In this document: positions 61,638 to 64,000 of the stretch, in pieces
Layout: each line of letters starts with the position of its first letter
How positions within the stretch are numbered: position 1 is the stretch's first letter
NCBI GenBank assembly: GCA_947629585.1
Contig: CANREH010000005.1
Coordinates: 1 to 64,000 of the forward strand
Reading direction: 5' to 3'
Source of the DNA: an uncultured Lachnospiraceae bacterium
GTDB taxonomy: Bacteria; Bacillota; Clostridia; Lachnospirales; Lachnospiraceae
Length of the DNA stretch: 64,000 bases
Notes under the pieces: model-generated
Told to the model about the DNA's origin: nothing
What the model saw: only the letters and a program-made list of their open reading frames with translations
Databases searched by the model: none
Translations under genes and position numbers: made by a program

Positions 61638-63995
61638 TTAAGATGCAAGCCTTACATAATCTCCCGGTTCTACGGATTTGGATGCTGTTGTGATAATGCT
61701 TGTATAGCTGTCAAAGCTGCCTGTCACGGCAGACTGCGTTTCGTCCTGTGTAATGACGGAAACCTGTTCTTTCCTTGCAATATAACGGTTCCCGACAGGG
61801 CTGGATTTTTCCTCAATAATCAGCACAAACTTTCCGTCGCTGTCCTCACGGATAGCGCTGGTCGGTACAATCAAATCATAATTTGCCGTTTTCTCCCCCA
61901 CGGAGATACTGAGCATCGTCCCGTTTTCCACATTTCCGGAAACGTCAAACACCAATGTCCTCCCGGCATTCGGGTTCTCCTCATCCATTTCTATGTCTGC
62001 AAGGACCGCCTTTACGCTGTCATCCCATAAATTCAGGATAGAGGCATGATCCCCCTTCTTTACCAGCTTGCTCTGATCGATCGTGACAGGGACGCTTAAC
62101 TGAAACCCGTTTTTCTTGACCTGGATTTCCGCAAGCGGTGTATCCACCATCGTCATATCCCCCGCTTTTACCGTTACCGACTGGACAATCCCTGAGGAAC
62201 TGGCTTTCAGCTTCTTCGGCTTTGCCTCCTTTTTCATCTCGGCAATCTGTTCCTCCTTCATCCTGATCTGCTCTTTTTTCGTATCACTGTCTAAGAGCGC
62301 CACCTGCTCCGCTAAAGAATCATCCTTTTTTGCCGCGGCTAAATCAAGATACAGGGTCTGCAGCGCTTTCTCCTTTTCCAGCGCCGTCTGCCTTGCCGTT
62401 TCCAGGACTGTCTCATCCGGCTTCTGGAAAGAATCCGCAGCGGCCTTCGCCTCCGTGTAAACTTCCTGTGCCGCAGTATAATTGCTGGTCAGTTTCTTTA
62501 ATTCGTTGTCCTTCTCATTTTTATCCAGCGTCGTCGTTTTTTTCTGCTCCTCCAGTTCTTTTTTCTTTTTTATATTCTCCTTCGTCACGCCGCTCTCCGT
62601 ATCCTCCTTCGCACGCTTTGCCGCCTTTAACACCTTCTTATAAGAAGCCGTAACCGATTTGGCAGATTTTAAATTGGCTTCCATTTCCGCGGCATTCTGT
62701 AATTCCTTCTGCAGATTGGAAAGTTCTGTATTGGCATCCGTGATTTTATTCTGCGTTTTACTGATTTTTTTCCTCGCCGCCTCAATATCCTTTGCATTAT
62801 TTTCCACAACTTCCTGTTCCTGGGCGAGATCAGATTCCGCTTTGCTTAAATCTCCCTCCAGCTGATCCACGTCTGTCTCCCCCTGAATATCGCTTAGTTC
62901 CCCTTTTAACTTTTCCAAATCCGTTTTCAGCTTTTTTAACTCCGACTCCAGCTTTTCTTTCTTTTCCTCATCCGTTTCCTTTTTTATTTCTTTCTCCTTT
63001 TCCTCAATTTCCACCGCTTTTCCAGAAACTTCTTTTGTCTTTCCCTCAATGCTGCTGATCTTTGAGCGGATGCTTGAAATCTCCTTAGAATGTGTTGCAA
63101 TCTTGTCATTGCTTTTGGCATTGCTGCTTAACAAATCGTTTAATGCGTCCTGCTGTTCGCTCAGCTCATCCTGCAGATCCGCAATCACCTGTTCCTGCGC
63201 TTTCACTTCCCCCTGAATCACGGAAGAGGTCCTTCCGTCCGTGATTTCATACTGCGCCTCCGCTTCTTCGGCATCCTCCACGGCCCTTTCCGCCTGTGTC
63301 ACCGCATCCTGCTTTTCCAGGACCGTATCATTCTCCTCTGTTGAGGAAAGCGCGGTAATTTCCGCATCGTATCCGTCCAATACCACCTGCAGATTGGCTA
63401 TTTCTTCCTCTTTATCCGCTACAAGATCCGCTTTGGCATCCATATCCTCCTTCGCTTTTTCCGCATCTTTCGCTAGCTTTTTATATTCCAGCTTCTTTTC
63501 CTTATTTTCCTGCTTGATGTCGTCAATCTCTTTCAGCGCCTGCTTTAAATCCTTCCTCGCATATTTAATATCGGAATTATTCTTTGCATAATCAGGCACC
63601 TTAATATCCAGCAGCGCTTTTTGATAGTCATAGTTCATTGTTACCAGATCGTTCATTGCCTGTTCCAGCTCCTCGCTGGAAGCCCCCTCAAGGACAAATA
63701 AGGTCTTCCCTTTCTTAACCTTATCGCCGTTTTTCACCAGTACCTTTAATACCTTTGCCTCCTGATCCGTCACGATTTTCACAGGATCTTTTGCCTCCAC
63801 CGAAGCATCCCCGCGGATCTTCGTGGTAAGCGTCCCGGAAGAAGCATATGCCGTCCCGACCTCTGCCAGGGAATAATTCATAATCGTATTTGAAAAAAAC
63901 GTCAGCAAAAGCATAATTACCAGGAAAATAATCGCTATATTCTTAATCCTGTCCTTCCGTTTCTGATGCTTTGCCACCAATTCCTGTTCTGTCAT
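61638..63995 (-). CDS. HlyD/MacA-type efflux adaptor with a very long coiled coil
   Basis: The 785-residue protein has an N-terminal membrane segment at about 18-40, a first lipoyl-like half (VKIVTDQEAKVLKVLVKNGD) at about 68-100, a long Glu/Lys coiled coil from about 105 to 600, the second lipoyl half (SSGIVQSVTVKAGD) and a C-terminal beta-barrel domain. This is the fold of membrane-fusion adaptors of ABC or RND exporters. The coiled coil is several times longer than in MacA, and a Gram-positive cell would use it to span the thick wall. The ATG at 63995 is five bases from the window end; the ATPase gene must be beyond it. Confidence 0.85.
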   Translation of the reverse strand: MTEQELVAKHQKRKDRIKNIAIIFLVIMLLLTFFSNTIMNYSLAEVGTAYASSGTLTTKIRGDASVEAKDPVKIVTDQEAKVLKVLVKNGDKVKKGKTLFVLEGASSEELEQAMNDLVTMNYDYQKALLDIKVPDYAKNNSDIKYARKDLKQALKEIDDIKQENKEKKLEYKKLAKDAEKAKEDMDAKADLVADKEEEIANLQVVLDGYDAEITALSSTEENDTVLEKQDAVTQAERAVEDAEEAEAQYEITDGRTSSVIQGEVKAQEQVIADLQDELSEQQDALNDLLSSNAKSNDKIATHSKEISSIRSKISSIEGKTKEVSGKAVEIEEKEKEIKKETDEEKKEKLESELKKLKTDLEKLKGELSDIQGETDVDQLEGDLSKAESDLAQEQEVVENNAKDIEAARKKISKTQNKITDANTELSNLQKELQNAAEMEANLKSAKSVTASYKKVLKAAKRAKEDTESGVTKENIKKKKELEEQKKTTTLDKNEKDNELKKLTSNYTAAQEVYTEAKAAADSFQKPDETVLETARQTALEKEKALQTLYLDLAAAKKDDSLAEQVALLDSDTKKEQIRMKEEQIAEMKKEAKPKKLKASSSGIVQSVTVKAGDMTMVDTPLAEIQVKKNGFQLSVPVTIDQSKLVKKGDHASILNLWDDSVKAVLADIEMDEENPNAGRTLVFDVSGNVENGTMLSISVGEKTANYDLIVPTSAIREDSDGKFVLIIEEKSSPVGNRYIARKEQVSVITQDETQSAVTGSFDSYTSIITTASKSVEPGDYVRLAS

Positions 63996-64000
63996 AATTT

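Overview
The window is a contiguous piece of a Gram-positive, low-to-moderate G+C, anaerobic Clostridia chromosome, most likely family Lachnospiraceae. This is inferred from ribosomal protein L27 with a cleavable N-terminal extension next to its protease Prp, a T-box in front of leucine/isoleucine genes, LL-diaminopimelate aminotransferase (DapL), the [FeFe]-hydrogenase maturase HydG, QueH, strong AGGAGG ribosome-binding sites with frequent GTG/TTG starts, and several small families (DUF5685, DUF6320, DUF6465, DUF3791) typical of that group. I cannot name the genus. No phage, complete insertion sequence or CRISPR array is visible.

Layout. 1-2.4 kb: start of a dihydroorotase gene, a Nudix-fold protein and a MATE transporter. 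2.4-11.3 kb: a complete Wadjet (JetABCD) SMC-type plasmid-defence operon with its own consensus promoter and a fifth gene coupled to jetD by an ATGA overlap. 11.3-13.3 kb: tRNA-Pro(CGG), a DUF4832/DUF4874 protein and a DUF378 protein. 13.4-23.7 kb: the cell-shape and septum-placement cluster radC-mreB-mreC-mreD-mrdA-minC-minD-minE-rodA-mgsA-D,D-carboxypeptidase, all leftward. 23.8-34.3 kb: an AAA ATPase/PD-(D/E)XK protein, queH, a J-domain/DUF5685 pair, a flavin reductase, DUF624, DUF1015, hydG, deoB and an AIM24 protein. 34.5-35.2 kb: a decayed DUF3791/DUF3990 cassette beside a palindromic element.

35.2-45.9 kb is one long leftward gene run. It starts with the L21 leader and rplU-prp-rpmA, passes through obg, yhbY, nadD, yqeK and rsfS, and then runs into accessory genes: an alpha/beta hydrolase, an HxxxD acyltransferase, a DUF6320 membrane protein, a PAS-GGDEF-EAL protein and a CgeB-like glycosyltransferase. 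46.0-46.5 kb holds a type I toxin-antitoxin locus: a 31-residue holin-like toxin, a convergent antisense RNA with its own promoter and terminator, a hairpin hiding the toxin ribosome-binding site, and 5'-3' complementarity in the toxin mRNA. 46.6-51.2 kb encodes a secreted repeat protein split by a one-base frameshift at an A5 tract. 51.2-53 kb has a divergent small-ORF/XRE regulator pair with shared operator half-sites and a decayed AlbA_2 gene flanked by 38-bp copies of the ilvB 3' end.

53-58.4 kb is the branched-chain amino acid operon leuB-ilvD-ilvB, read leftward behind a T-box with a terminator, with a structured repeat block between leuB and ilvD. 58.4-64 kb holds dapL, a DUF6465 protein, an unlisted 50-residue secreted peptide with a good promoter, and the adaptor and two-helix permease of an ABC export system whose ATPase must lie beyond the window.

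The points most worth following are the fifth Wadjet gene, the type I toxin-antitoxin locus, the hydrolase-acyltransferase-DUF6320 cassette, the direct repeats around the AlbA_2 remnant, and the structured intergenic elements.
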